Source: Chimonanthus salicifolius
Lineage: Eukaryota > Streptophyta > Magnoliopsida > Laurales > Calycanthaceae
Assembly (NCBI GenBank): GCA_013350335.1
Contig: CM023533.1
Location: 81,000,112 to 81,064,111 of the forward strand
Length of the DNA stretch: 64,000 bases
Direction: 5' to 3'
The notes under the pieces are model-generated. The model saw only the letters and a program-made list of their open reading frames with translations. It did not search any database and was not told the origin of the DNA. Position 1 is the stretch's first letter; every line of letters starts with the position of its first letter. Both the position numbers and the translations under genes were made by a program. Shown one piece after another: positions 11,581 to 23,676 of the stretch.

Positions 11581-11988
11581 TTATCAGGTTATTATAATTA
11601 GTCTGCATATTCAATTTGAAAATTCACAGTGCTTAGAAAATAACTTGAAATTTTTAAAAAAAAATTATTTAAATAAGTGTGCATACTGTAGCAAGTTTAT
11701 TTCAATTCGAGTGAACCCATGATTCATTCGAATGAACGGATCAAATGAAGTCTATTTGTAGTACTGTTCATTTGAATGAACCATCCGTTCATTCAAATGA
11801 ATGGACTGAACAGTAACACAGAACACTGTTCAGCCCATTCATTCTAATGAATGGAATTTACACTGCGGCATTTATTTGAATGAGTGAGTCGAATGAATGA
11901 AAAATGCAGGGGCAAAATGGTAATTTCATCTTAAAAATCTAAAAGCGGATATGTAGAGTCAGAAAGTCGGATGTCCGTAAGTCACGCC

Positions 11989-13788
11989 TTTCCATGTAGC
12001 TATCATAATATCATCAACATTCTAAATTAGTTTAAAAATGGACATTAGGCTTGATAAAATAAACATTTAGAGTATTGGGCTTGGTACTATAAAATTTAAG
12101 TTAAAAAATGAATATTGGGTTCAAATTTAGAGTGATATTGGGTCTAGTAGTAAAAATTCAATATTGGGTCTAGCTAATGCTTCACAAGGAAACATATCAT
12201 GTTAGGAAATTCCTAAACATAGAACTCCTAAAATTAGACACCTAATCCTAATTGATGTAGCTCACCAACTTAGTAAGATTCATTTATAACTTAAAGGGTT
12301 TTGAAGTGACGGTTATGAATCCGTCCGAGTAGACGAGAGTTCTTAATTCGATTCTCACTCCACTTTAAATAATCATTATTTTTAGAGTTATCGATATGTG
12401 TGAGTAGAGAGACTTGCACATATCCTATTAATTACTCGAATGATTTAAAAGATCTGAACACCTTAATAAAAAAAAATTATTCGATCTTATAATATAAATC
12501 TAAAAAAATAGATGATACATTAATAAATATATGAATGGTGCATAACTTTAAAGTGAAATATGATAGTGTTGTACCAAAAATGAAAAGCTTTAGATGAAGT
12601 TGATGGACTCCTTTTTACTCAAATCGACTTTAGTATTAAGTGATAAACATAAAGTTCTTTCATAGTAAAAGAGCATTTGACTTGATATGATGCTTATAAT
12701 AAAAAATTCTAATATTTTATCTAAAAGTTTTGAAATTTGATTAAGAATAACGTATTCTAGCTTTTAACTTAAGTTTATAACATGAAAATGTTTTTTTTCT
12801 TTTTTTAATTTATGTGTGAAAAATCATAGAAGACTCTACGTAAAATTCGTACAAATAATATTTACTGTCTTTAAAACAAACTAAGTAAGATCATGGAGAC
12901 TCAAATTTAATATCTCTTATTTCTTGAAGCTAGATATTACCACTTAAAATGAACATATCTTAAATATTGAACACCAAATTTTAGCCCAAGTTTGATGCTT
13001 AAAAATCTCATGAAGTTGAATTGCAGTATTTAAAAAATAAGAAGGTTGCTTTCATTCTATGAGATTGGGAATCACAGTCATCTTCCACGTGGCATACCCT
13101 AAAAATTATAATTTACTACATAAGCTCTATATTCCCTTTTCATATTGTTAAAAAGAATGAATTAATGTGACCAATTTTGACAACAATTAACTTGTCATAA
13201 TCTATTTATCTTTCTTTATTGCTTTACATTTATGATGTATCGGAGGCCTGATCTATTATTTCATTTCCATTACTAATTCGAATGTTTTTTAGTCTCAAAA
13301 ATTCCTTTTGATTAAAATAGTGTTCAGTATTTCTTTAAAATTATAATAGATTTAAATATTATTATTAGACTATTAAAAAGTGAGACTGCAATCCCATATC
13401 AATAACATTCGGAATGAGGATAAAAAATTAAAAAGGTAGATTACAGTTTTTAAGATATTTAAATTAATCACGTAGATAACTGACTTTCAAAATGCAACAA
13501 CCTAACAGTCATAAATTTCACTGTGCAATAAAATAAATAAATCCTTTTACTCTATTTATTTACAACTGTTAGGATGTTAAGAATTTAAACTATATCGATA
13601 TAATATTGAATATGATTAATGTAAAATAATTATTGATTGAAAATAAAATAAAAAAAACTCAAAATTGGACAATTATAGTTGATACAAGTCATTGTCTTTT
13701 AAAAGAAAAAGGTCATTTCAAAATTAAATTATAATAAATCAGCTGGCCTTCTAAGAAGTTTGAAGCAAATTATCCTCTTTAAGCACTT
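11989..13788. other. Spacer with possible SINE remnants
   Basis: No host gene seen. A tRNA-like stretch ending in TTCTTAATTCGATTCTCAC lies near 12350 and could be a decayed SINE head. At 12788-12850 there is the 3' part of the local SINE family (TCTACGTAAAATTCGTAC). Confidence 0.4.
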
Positions 13789-14095
13789 GGGCTGCTCATC
13801 CATAGGAGTTACCTTTGAATAGGGGTAACTCTTAAGTAGCGGTCACCTTTAAATAGGAACTATTCTTATTTTTTTGGGTAATTGCATTGGTGAAATAAAA
13901 AGTTAATATAAAGGTAAAAAATCTTCTTTGGTAGTTGTAAGTAGGGATAACTTGATATATTAATAATTTTATAAGAATTAATAATTTTTAATAAATTCAT
14001 ATAATATAAAAAATAAAATTAAAATTTTATAAAATATAATCATTGAATAATACTCATCAATTAAGAAATATTTTAAAATATTTTTAAGCAAAGAG
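13789..14095. mobile_element. Truncated copy of the Tourist-like MITE
   Basis: It starts GGGCTGCTCATCCATAGGAG and follows the left part of the element at 5958, including GGTCACCTTT and GTAAAAAATCTTCTTTGG. It is then lost in AT-rich sequence. No right end is seen. Confidence 0.55.
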
Positions 14096-14152
14096 GGGGG
14101 TAAAGGGGGTAAAAAAGGATAAGGATTTCTTAAAAACCTCTATAGTTTAAGA

Positions 14153-14200
14153 CAGGGGTAATAATCTCGACCGATATGATAGACATCGATCGATATTTAA
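14153..14200. mobile_element. Decayed left end of the CGGCCG hAT-type MITE
   Basis: CAGGGGTAATAATCTCGACC followed by a few GATATG/ATCGAT units, with no second end visible. Confidence 0.35.
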
Positions 14201-14375
14201 TCATTTTAATAAAAAAAAATAAGAGAGAAATTTATAGTCCGCAATACGAGTCACTACCGAAAAATTTTCAAAAGGGTAGGAGCTCTCCATTACCAAACAA
14301 TGGTACTGGGGTAACTCCCCATTACCCCGTTATTAGGGGTAATTTGATTCGTTGGCGGAGATACCTTTCGTCATA

Positions 14376-15345
14376 AATTGGAGAGAATTCTTGTTCGTTC
14401 TAGAAAGGACGAGTACCGGCGGTTTAACAAAAACCAAGCGAAGTGGGGCCATCAGAGCCGCAAATCGCAAGAGATAAGACCGCCTGCTCTTCTCACCCTT
14501 CGCTTCTAGACTTTCAATTTTTTTTATTTTAGGCTTCTCATATTTATCTTAACTAGGAATGTTTTTTTTGTTTTTTCATCTTATTTTTATTAAATCATCA
14601 TCATCTCATAAATAAAATAAAAAACAAAATCTTATTTGAAAAATAAGTGTTCAAATTAAAATTTATTATTACAAATACTGTTCTCAAGATATTAAGAGCA
14701 ATTAATAGATATTAATAGAAAAATCTCACAAAAATATTATATTTAACAAATAAAAAATATTAATAAAATAAAATAAATTATCAATCCTATATCAAGATAC
14801 TATTATGATATTATCATTTATTATGATTTATCAAAAAAATTCTTCATACCAATAAATATACAGAAATTATCGAAAATTTTCTGTCATACCAATAAATATA
14901 CGTTATTAATATAATAATAATATTTTAACAATAAAAATATAATAAATTTAAAGTACCATCATATTAAGTAAAATCTATTTTTTATTGCAATCCAAGTTAC
15001 GACGTCGACAAGGACATGCAACCCTGGCAACTGTGCCCACCGCGTCCATCGACACACGTGCTGCCCATGCCGGAGCATAGGAGATCAAAATTCACCCAAC
15101 ACATATAGGAAAGTGTGCCATTCAAATTATCTCTGACATTGTAGACACGTGTCAACAGATGATAGACAAGTCTACCGCCAACTGATCTGATCAGAATGGC
15201 TCTGTAAATTAAAATCTATTTTACTCCGTCAAATACTTTGGCTCGATCCTCTGTGTGGCCCACCCCATGGCCGATATATGGACGGCCTCCATTTCTTTGC
15301 TTCTGGGCATTGCTGTGTGAACTGTGGAGAGTGAGGACAGGGTAT
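14376..15345. other. Non-coding stretch with two GC-richer islands and G-boxes
   Basis: 14380-14515 and 15000-15345 are clearly GC-richer than the surroundings. The second contains two CACGTG cores, at 15055-15060 and within GACACGTGTC (15144-15153), which are ABRE/G-box type sites. No open frame of useful length follows on either strand. It may be a gene remnant, a promoter left by transposition or a non-coding transcript start; none can be shown. Confidence 0.4.
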
Positions 15346-15589
15346 TTGGCAAAAAGTCTATTTTTAATTCTTAAAAAAATGCGATAAAGCTACCTGTAAA
15401 TCTGTAATTAGTAATTACTTTCCACAAGAAGGACAAACTCCAATTGATTTTTAAGTTGTTTTCTCCTTTTATTAGGAGATATTTATAAAAAAAATAGTTC
15501 TATCATTTACTTTGACACAAACTTTAAAATACAGTATAAAGTCATCTAAAATTTAATATTTAAAATAATCTAAATCCTAAATGTAATAT

Positions 15590-15833
15590 ATCCGACATCA
15601 ACTGAGATATCGGTTGATATCTTTATCTTTTTTTTTTTAATACCGATCTTTTTTTCGAATTAAAAACATGCTTCTCTTTTTTAAGAAAAAATCTAGAGAA
15701 AAAAAAACCCACAAATTTCGACTGATATTTACTCTATGATATCACTCATATCACTGATATCATGGCTGATATCATCGATATGAAAAATGTACAACAGATA
15801 CATACTATATTAGTCGATATTTAAACCCTTGCT
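15590..15833. mobile_element. Old copy of the hAT-type palindromic MITE
   Basis: GATATCGGTTGATATC near 15610, many GATATCA/CTGATATC units at 15720-15785, and the right end TATTTAAACCCTTG. The left terminus is degraded and no target duplication is found. The CG-rich core has largely become TG/CA, as expected of methylated DNA with age. Confidence 0.5.
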
Positions 15834-16542
15834 CATGTGGATCTATACTGCCTTTCACTTATCTACCATTAATTATTGTAGTTGTATTCAATTTAAATTT
15901 ATTTTCATATTTATCTCAATATTTGGATTAAATTTTATACAAAATTGGTTTTATTTTCATTTTATTTTTAAGCCCTAAAAATATTACTTGTCAAATGACT
16001 TTTTTTATGATAAACATATTTTGAAAGTTACTTTCAAATTCATCTATTCCCACGCACTAGACCACATTTATATGAACCAATAGGACTCATGGGAAACTAA
16101 TTCTTACACTTATATAATGCAATAAAGAAAATTATTGTATAAATAATATAGTAATTAAAGAAAATATATTAATAATTAGAAATTGTAAATTGACTGTATT
16201 AAGATTTTATTTTATCAAAAGCGACAGCATTATTGATAATAACATTTGATATTTTTCCAGCAAACGCACAATATTATCATTTGTAGAGCTATTTTAAAAT
16301 ATTATATAAGATGAAAATACTTAGGTTATATTATATTTATTAATCGAAATATTTATAAATTAGTTGGGTAACTAAAGTTTCAATCGTTTAGTTTTATAGC
16401 CTGAGAGGCAAAAGTAAAATCAATTTGGGTGCATGGTCTTGTATGAGGTCTATTTAATGATAAATTTAAATTATTCAAAATATTCTTTTCTTTTAAAAGC
16501 AAAAGTTTTAGTTAAAATTGTTGGGATTTTTATTCAAACTTC

Positions 16543-16545
<3 letters not shown>
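15834..16545. other. AT-rich spacer
   Basis: No gene or recognisable repeat seen. Confidence 0.4.
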
Positions 16546-16592
<47 letters not shown>

Positions 16593-16612
16593 TTATTTAT
16601 TTATTTATTTAT
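16546..16612. repeat. (TA)n followed by (TTTA)n microsatellite
   Basis: About twenty TA units followed by about six TTTA units. Its length is probably variable. The small open frame that spans it is an artefact. Confidence 0.9.
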
Positions 16613-16722
16613 TTTTCATTTACGTATAGAAAACTTAGACACAATCCTACTGAATTCCAACAGGTGAGCTCATTACTTATAGGACACGCTAAGATTATTA
16701 GTGTCATCGAATTGAGCATGTA
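16613..16722 (-). mobile_element. Decayed SINE fragment
   Basis: Aligns by eye with the SINE at 17540 through TTTACGTATAGAAAA and AGGTGAGCTCATTACTTATA; the tRNA-like head is gone. Confidence 0.45.
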
Positions 16723-17535
16723 GTTAAGAAAAAATAATATTTTATTTTAATTTCAATATTAAAATATAAATGCTTAAGATGATTTCGTTCAGCTTTATTT
16801 TTAGAATATAATGATTTATTCAAACATTCAATTATTTTAACTGTGGAATGGATTTTACACTATAATGAAATCCATTAGAACATTTGAGAGTTCATGCTTT
16901 GAGTAAACTACCTTTTTCGAATACCAAAAATATTTATAATTGATTTATCTAACTAAGATTTACAAATTTTTAATTTTATAGCTCTGTCTATTTGTTGTAA
17001 TTATAAATGAAAAGAAAGTCAATATAATATGAATTTTATATTAAATAAAAAGTCGAAAAAAAAAAATTAGACATTTTCAATATTATCAAGGAAAAGGTAT
17101 TTATGAGGATGAAATGTAGGAGTGCAGCTTGAGTGAAGCTTGGTTTATAAAAAGCATGCTTTACCCAAAAATTTTAGAGCCCGAATCTACTCGACTAGGG
17201 CCCAGACCCAGGTTAATAAGTTGATTAGAAGTAAAATAATAACTTGAGAACTCAATTGATATGATAAATGTCATAAAATTAATAGTTATAGTGATGATTT
17301 ATGTGATGGGAAAAGAACTTCGATTTAGATGATAAATCCTGTTAAAAATTTGTGTGCAATAAACAATAATTAATTAAAACTTAATATTATAATAAACTAA
17401 TAGTAGTTATTGATTAGAACTAAATTGAGTAAGGATCCAATAATCTGATGGTGTATAAGGGACATCATTTTTTTTTTAAGACCTAAGCCTTGACTTAAAA
17501 TAAATTAGGCCCATATGTGTTTAATGTAAGTGCAA
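16723..17535. other. AT-rich spacer
   Basis: No gene or recognisable element seen. Confidence 0.4.
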
Positions 17536-17539
17536 CTCT

Positions 17540-17712
17540 AAATTTTTTTTTTGACTTTACGTGTAAAAAATCGTGAGATATTCTACGTAAAATCCACATA
17601 GGTGAGTCCATTATCTATAGAACAGACCAAAGTTAGACCATGGAAATTCGAATCTGCAATCTCCCACTTTTTCAAACGAAAGACAACCAGTTGAACTACA
17701 CCTATGTAAGTA
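17540..17712 (-). mobile_element. tRNA-derived SINE
   Basis: On the minus strand it begins with an A-box-like GGTGTAGTTCAACTGGTTG, then a B-box-like GCAGATTCGAATTTCC, then a unique body, and ends in a run of A (T on the plus strand). This order is the tRNA-derived plant SINE layout. Copies at 3610, 12788, 16613 and 58163 share the body. Confidence 0.65.
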
Positions 17713-18340
17713 GTGTAACCCCTATATTTGCAATTTGGGCATTAGCCCCAATTGACTTAGGGGTGGTTCGGACCAGCCCATATGCATTCCTATGAAAAAT
17801 GTGATCAAGGTAGTGATAGAGACGATTTTCAAATTATATATTTTATTTAACTTAAATAACAATATATATATAACTCTAAATTAGTTTAGAAAAATCCATC
17901 CTTTCTCTCCCCTTTCTCCTCTCTTCTATGCTTCATGATTTACATCTATATCAAATTTAACTTTTAGAGTCTATTGATTTAATTTATAAATTTGTATTAT
18001 TGAATAAATACATAACTTTTATGATTTTAAAATATAATTTCTTTTATTTTATTAAAATGATTTTATAAATAACATGTATAAATCAAGACCTTTTCAACTT
18101 ATCTATTTGTGAATTTTAATAAAATTATTGAATTATATATGGTGTAAACTAACTTACGAAAATCGTTGTAGTAATACTTTTAAATGCGTAGATTAGTAAA
18201 GAAAGAAATTATCGTGATGGAAATAGAAATGACGCAGAAACAAACACCAAGCGCGACGAACGTCGGTAGGCTCCGTTACCTTCTTGCTTAATCAAGAAGT
18301 TGTCCACATCGGCACAGGGGAGCTCACACACCCAATAAAA
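17713..18340. other. Spacer and distal upstream region of the REF/SRPP-like gene
   Basis: AT-rich until about 18230, then more balanced composition towards the promoter. No gene seen. Confidence 0.4.
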
Positions 18341-18346
18341 TTGCGC

Positions 18347-18352
18347 CACGTG
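18347..18352 (+). promoter_or_regulatory. G-box / ABRE core CACGTG
   Basis: GCCACGTGT lies about 70 bp upstream of the TATA box of the REF/SRPP-like gene. CACGTG in this position is bound by bZIP or bHLH factors and is typical of ABA- or stress-responsive promoters (established knowledge). Use of this site here is inferred. Confidence 0.55.
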
Positions 18353-18417
18353 TATCACGACGTTTCCGAGGCAGCTTTTGGATGGTTTAGAGATAAGCGG
18401 TCTGGATTCGACTTGGT

Positions 18418-18425
18418 TATAAATA
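18418..18425 (+). promoter_or_regulatory. TATA box of the REF/SRPP-like gene
   Basis: TATAAATA, about 150 bp before the ATG at 18572. A transcription start near 18450 would give a leader of about 120 nt. Confidence 0.7.
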
Positions 18426-18571
18426 CCGTTCCAAGTCTCTCTTCTGGTCTCCCATAGAAATTTCTAGAACCATTTGCTTCTCCTTTCCTGATTCCAAGCC
18501 CCTTCGTTTCGCATTCAAGAAGTCTGAGCTTGCAATTTTTCTTCCTAAAAGAGATACGAGAAATAGCAAAA

Positions 18572-21500
18572 ATGGCAGAAACAGATCCGAAGCAGCAATC
18601 CGAGAAAACAGAGACGGTATTTTTTTCTCTCCATATTTTCTCCTTTATTAAGGTCTTAGACCTATTTTTTTCCTATTTCCGTGTATTTGTGGTTCGAGTA
18701 ATTCTAGATTTTTTTCACCTTTTTCGAATTTTTCTCCCCAAATCAATTCCAGTTTTTTGTTTTTTTGTTTTTATGTATGTCCTCTTTGATTTGATTCTCC
18801 GAATGTATTTTGTTTGGAGTTTTTGATGTATTTCTTTATTGATTGATTCTCTGAGATCGTTTTTATGTAGTCTTCTTCTATTTCTTTAATTGATTTTTTC
18901 TCTTTCATCCGGCTCTATTAGAGTTTTTTTTTTTACTATAATTCATCTGAAGTGGAGAAATCAGAGTTGGGACGATTTCTACCTCGAGTGGAGAAATCAG
19001 AACCTTATGTCATAGTTGATTGTCTCAAATAACGAAGAAACTGCAAATCTATACCTGTTCAGCTCTAATGTTTTATCCGGTTGAGGGAAAAATTGGATTT
19101 GAGGGAAAAATTGGATTATTAATATTTTTTCTTGAGATAGGCGATTAATTTTATTTTTAAATCGATGCATGAAATAAAAACATTAATTCATAAAGTAATC
19201 TTTTTTACGTGGTTAACTTCATCTGATCTCTAAATTTTCTTTCCTATCAAAGAAGTGCTTTACGGTTCTACTTTGGATTAGCTTGTATTTTGAGAAATAA
19301 AAACTAGATTAGGTTTTTCCTTTCTATAAAAGAACTATTTTCAAGATATGAGCGGTCTTTTATTTTTATTTTTTCATTCAATTAGGAAAAGAGATGGGAT
19401 TCAAGTCATGTTTTTTAGATCGAACTAATGAGAGTTGTTAGATCTTGATTAGATTCGAATTTGTAATTGATTGTAGGTTCAAGTTCAGGTGCCGAGCCTG
19501 AAATATCTGGAATTCGTGCAAGTAGCAGCGGTGCACGCGATAGTTTTGGTGGCGAGCATCTACAACTTCGCTAAGGAGAAGTCTGGCCCTTTGAAGCCTG
19601 GCGTCCAGACGGTCGAAGGCGCCGTTAAAACGGTGATCGGCCCCGTCTACGAGAAATTCCACGATCTGCCCCTCGATCTCCTCAAGTTCGCTGACAGTAA
19701 GGTGAGTTTGCTCAACCTACCTTGCTCTGCTCTGCTCCCCTTAGAGCCTGTTACTGCCTCCCGCTTTAATTTCCTCTTAATACGCCTCTCGTAGTTGCGT
19801 TCTCAACTGTTTTTCGATTTAGTGTGAGAGGTGGTGTTTTAGGAAGAGATGGTGGTTGATGATGAGGAAGATATACGTTGCAAGCTTATTATTATTATTA
19901 TTATTGTTATTATTAAGGGTAGGGATCTTTTCACTGATATTTTATGTAAGGAGACACTGTATTTAGAGTATGGTCGATTTTATTTTTTCCATATGAAGAG
20001 ATTAAGAAAAAAAAATTCACTCTATCAAAAAATAGTCTCACACTTAGATAATTTTAGTGAGTAGGTCAGTATTGTGACGAGTAAATTTATATTGCAGGGT
20101 TAGTAATCTAGTGAGTGGGTCTCTCAAAAGTTCTTTGTCGAGTTGATCCGAAAGATAAAATAAATAATATAATAAAATTTGTGTAACGAGAATTCTTATC
20201 CTAATATTAATAGTATTATTATTACTACTACTTTTCAATTTTTAATAAATTATTTTATTTCTATTTTCATGTATTATACTCCCTCTGTCTCAAATTAATT
20301 GTCCTATATGGATTTTAAAATTGTCCCAAAATAGTTGTCTCATTTGTATTTGTGTAGTACAAAATATGTTGAAAATAGATGAGATCACATGAATGCTAGG
20401 CTTATACAGAGAGTTCCTTAAAAAATACAAATATTTCAAATGAGACTATTAAAATGGGACGGAGGGAGTAATAAAGTAAAATAAAACAACTCATTACTTC
20501 AATTTTTAATAAATTATTTTATTTTTATTTTTCATTTATTATAATAAAATAAAAATAAAACAACTCAATTCATTTCCAAAAAAAATAAATTAAACAACTC
20601 ATTTAAAAAATATGGAATACCCAAATAGATTCCCTGTTAAAATCGCACATTGTCACGCTCAAATCACTGGTCATTGGTCTACTTCACATGAAGTGAAAGT
20701 GACGGTTCATTTAAAGTGTTGTTATTGGTTATCTTAGTCAAAACGATTAGCATAGCATGACTAGTCTCACTTAAAAAGTAACGTTTTTTCTACACATTAT
20801 TATCTCTATTCTCTAATGCTTTGAATCATAATTGATTTTTAATACGGCAGTTTTAATAAATCCAACAAGTACTCACAATGCTACAGTGCATCTTCAATCG
20901 ATCTAAGTACCACTTAATATCTGTGCAACTGTGTGCTTACGGATGATTGACTACGAAAGCAAGAAGTCCAACCCCTTGTTGGGGATAAGAGGGGATAGCT
21001 TACGAATTAGGAAAGGACTTTATTTTCTATATAAATTATTTGTCCATGATCCCGTGACAGGTGGACGGTTTCGTGCACGAGGTTGACAGCCACGTGCCAT
21101 CTCTAGTGAAGGAAGTGTCGAGCCAGGCTTACTCTGTGGCTCACAAGGCTCCAGAGGTAGCTCGCTCCGTGGCGTCCGAGGTACGGCGCGTGGGCGTGAT
21201 GGACACGGCGGCAGAGATTGCGCGAGCCGCTTACACCAAGCTCAAGCCGACGGCCAAAGAGCTGTACGTGCGTTACGAGCCTGTGGCCGAGAAGTACGCG
21301 GTGTGGACGTGGCGATACCTGAACCATCTACCGCTGTTCCCCGAGGTGGCCCATCTGGTGGTTCCATCTGCGGCCTACTGGTCAGAGAAGTACAACAGGG
21401 GAGTGGAGTACATGAGCGAGAAGGAGTACAGCATATCGGCGTACCTGCCGCTGATCCCTACGGAGAGGATCGCCAAGGTCTTCGGTGGAGAAGAGGGAGG

Positions 21501-21573
21501 CACGTGTAAGGTCGTAAATGGGAAGACCGTATCGTCGGAAGGAGTGGCTGTGGCTGGACCTGCATCAGAATAA
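18572..21573 (+). CDS. REF/SRPP-like protein (rubber elongation factor family)
   Basis: Three exons with GT-AG introns: 18572-18616, 19477-19701 and 21061-21573, all phase 0, giving about 260 residues. Exon 1 gives a short polar N-terminus. Exon 2 carries [15 protein letters not shown] and [17 protein letters not shown]. Exon 3 carries [36 protein letters not shown], and [15 protein letters not shown] at about residues 218-232, all hallmarks of the REF/SRPP family. These proteins coat lipid droplets or rubber particles and promote droplet growth and stress tolerance; in non-rubber plants they are lipid-droplet-associated proteins. The exon 2 start could instead be 19489 (CAG|GTG), which would drop four residues. 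Intron 2 holds a Stowaway MITE. Exon 3 is much GC-richer than the introns. Confidence 0.93.
20279..20468. mobile_element. Stowaway MITE in intron 2 of the REF/SRPP-like gene
   Basis: Ends CTCCCTCTGTCTCAAATTA and GGGACGGAGGGAG with TA on both sides. This is the standard Stowaway (Tc1/mariner-derived) form, about 190 bp and non-coding. Confidence 0.9.
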
Positions 21574-22007
21574 AAAAATTAAAGAATGAAATTTGGACAG
21601 ATTGTTCCAGCCAAGGTGTCAATCACAACTACTTACCTCGTCTTCCATTTTACTCTCTTCTCTTTTCTCCTAGGTTGGGTTGTTGTTACAGGGGGGACTA
21701 TAATAGGGCAATGTAATTTGTGAAGGACTAATGTGGTGTTGGCTTGCACTTGATCTTCGGATGTTCCTGCGTTCTACGCATTTAGATTTTAATCAAGATA
21801 TAGGCCTACGTGTTTATTGTTGCTCTTATAAATCTAGAATCGCCCGCATGAAGGGTTTTTTTTAAAAAAAAGTGAATCATGCATCTCTGGAAGCAGAAGT
21901 GGAATCAGTGATTTAAAAAACATATTTTTCAATTTTCAAGAGTATAAAATAATAGAAATAGTAAAAATGTGAATTTTATTTGAAATTGGACTGTTCGAGT
22001 TAAAATG
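21574..22007. other. 3' flank of the REF/SRPP-like gene
   Basis: Contains the 3' UTR and spacer. No element is clear. Confidence 0.4.
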
Positions 22008-22523
22008 ATATGCATTCCAAGAATTTAGTTACATTGCAAAGGAATTCATGTAATTAGGGGATCAAATATCGACGGGCTGGGATTATTCTCTCTTGCCATT
22101 TTTTAGTTTCTTTTTTTAAAAAATATAGAAAATAAAGAAAATTATGTGCTTCATGAATATATAATTTTTTTTTTATTAAATATCAATCATTTAAGTCAAG
22201 AAATCCAGAACTTTAAAATATTTTGAAAATAATTATAATAAATTCTAAGAAATTCTAAATATCAGTCAAGATTTCTGAAATTTCAGTCAACCGCTTATCG
22301 CTTCTATGAAAACTTTTTAAATTTTGGTAAAAATCGTCTGTTTTCTAGATCCAAATGATATGTACATAAAATAGAAATTGAAAAAAAAATCCTTGAATAG
22401 AATTGACTGTCACTACTAATATTAGCTCAAAATTAGTTCATTAACGCTGATATTAGTTGGACTCTGAAAATTAGCATTACTGATAATGTTAATTCATGCA
22501 TTAATATCATTAGTTGGACTGAT

Positions 22524-22810
22524 AACTTTCCAACACAGGATTTCAGGCTCATTAGCGTGGACTGATTTGTTGCATTTTTTTTTGAAATTTCATTCATACT
22601 TTGCTGATATTAAGGCTCAAGATGCAACCATATCTAATTGCATGCTCCTTACACGTTTCCAAAACTTTCCAACTCAGGATTTCAGGCCCAATAACGCTGG
22701 ACTTATTTGTTGCATTGTTTTTTTGGAAATTATACTCATACTTTGCTGATTTTAAGGTTCAAGATGCAACCAGCTCTAATTACAACCATCTCAAATTGTT
22801 ACACGTTTTT
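22524..22810. repeat. Tandem duplication, period about 139 bp
   Basis: Two adjacent units begin AACTTTCCAACACAGGATTT (22524) and AACTTTCCAACTCAGGATTT (22663) and share GACTGATTTGTTGCAT-like and ACTTTGCTGAT words. They are non-coding and diverged by many substitutions. Confidence 0.75.
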
Positions 22811-22859
22811 TTAAAATTTCAAACCTGAGTCCCTAGGTCAATTTTTTTTTAAAAATGCA

Positions 22860-22935
22860 ATATTGACAATATGCCGCTTACGTAGAGCTGATAGAAGCTG
22901 ATATATATCGTATCGACTGATATTTAAACCTTTGT
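22860..22935. mobile_element. Right-end fragment of the palindromic hAT-type MITE
   Basis: GATATATATCGTATCGACTG followed by ATATTTAAACCTTTG. The terminus matches the copy at 3306 with changes in CCCCTG. No left end is visible. Confidence 0.45.
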
Positions 22936-23676
22936 TATGTAATAAAGAGACGTTGCTTAGCCTCTCTCTCCCCTTCATCCTCCTCTTGTACCACACCAAC
23001 ACCATATGTCCTTACCTCATCGCATAATTTGGCACAACACCAACATCCACTTCAAGATGGTTACGATGGACAACAAACGATTTGTCGGGTCCCATCACAT
23101 TGGCCACATAATTCCTTCAGATTTTTTTTTTAAAGGGTGACACAACTCAAATCCATAATTATAAGAATGAAACCTTACCAACTATGTTCCAGACTCTTGC
23201 CAATCCTTCAGAAAATAATTGACAACAAAGAAACAAAATATTTCTCATTTAAGACTGAAAGAGAAATAGAACTTACTAAATTTTATGTAGTCAAAGCTCA
23301 GACGATAGTTCTATATGAATTAACTAAAGCTTGCTAAATCAGCCTTTTCTTATTCTTCTTTTCTAGTGATAAAAGGATAAATGTCTCACTGCCCAAAAAA
23401 TCTAAATGGAAAGGTTTACACTCTATTACTACTACTACTATTTGGAATGGTATTTAACTATTTATACATTAAACTTAGCATGCTAAACAATATCTTGCTA
23501 GAAGAACATGATTTTAGAAAAATAATCAGAAATAAATATGAATAGCATGTCCCAAGAAATTAAGGGAGTATAGCAACATCCGTCTTTGTGTCTTTGAGAA
23601 AGATTACAACTTGCCAACTTAGTCGAAACTAGAATTTATGAGCTATTGCCTAGTTCGTATTTACAATCACACCCCT

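Larger units (their letters stand above)
10734..11988. mobile_element. Mutator-like foldback element with long inverted arms
   Basis: The left arm starts GGCGCGATTTAC and the right arm ends GTAAGTCACGCC. The arms, about 280 bp each, remain complementary along their length and carry many ATTCGAATGAA-like units. The flanks ATTTCTATG and CTTTCCATG match at 7 of 9 positions, in keeping with a decayed 9-bp Mutator target duplication if the end is set one base inward. The centre holds two further hairpins. No transposase is encoded. It belongs with the copies at 1469 and 53652. Confidence 0.7.
22008..23676. repeat. Segmental direct duplication, copy A
   Basis: Matches 33832-34722 in the same orientation. 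Shared blocks include ATGCATTCCAAGAATTTAG, GGACAACAAACGATTTGT, AACTTACTAAATTCTATG-like sequence, an (ACT)n run and CAATCACACCCCT at the end. Relative to copy B, about 950 bp is inserted between 22041 and 22996, including a tandem duplication and a hAT MITE fragment. I see no convincing coding content in the shared part. The two copies bracket the beta-galactosidase gene. Confidence 0.8.

Noticed and set aside
12296..12390. Possible tRNA gene (AATTCGATTCTCAC B-box-like word)
   Set aside because: No cloverleaf with paired acceptor stem could be drawn; at best a decayed SINE head.
16433..16723. 96-codon plus-strand frame
   Set aside because: Its middle is the translated TA/TTTA microsatellite (IYIYIY, LFIYLFI).
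21103..21509. Open frames overlapping exon 3 of the REF/SRPP-like gene
   Set aside because: Exon 3 is GC-rich, which leaves few stops in other frames. The spliced REF/SRPP frame explains the sequence.
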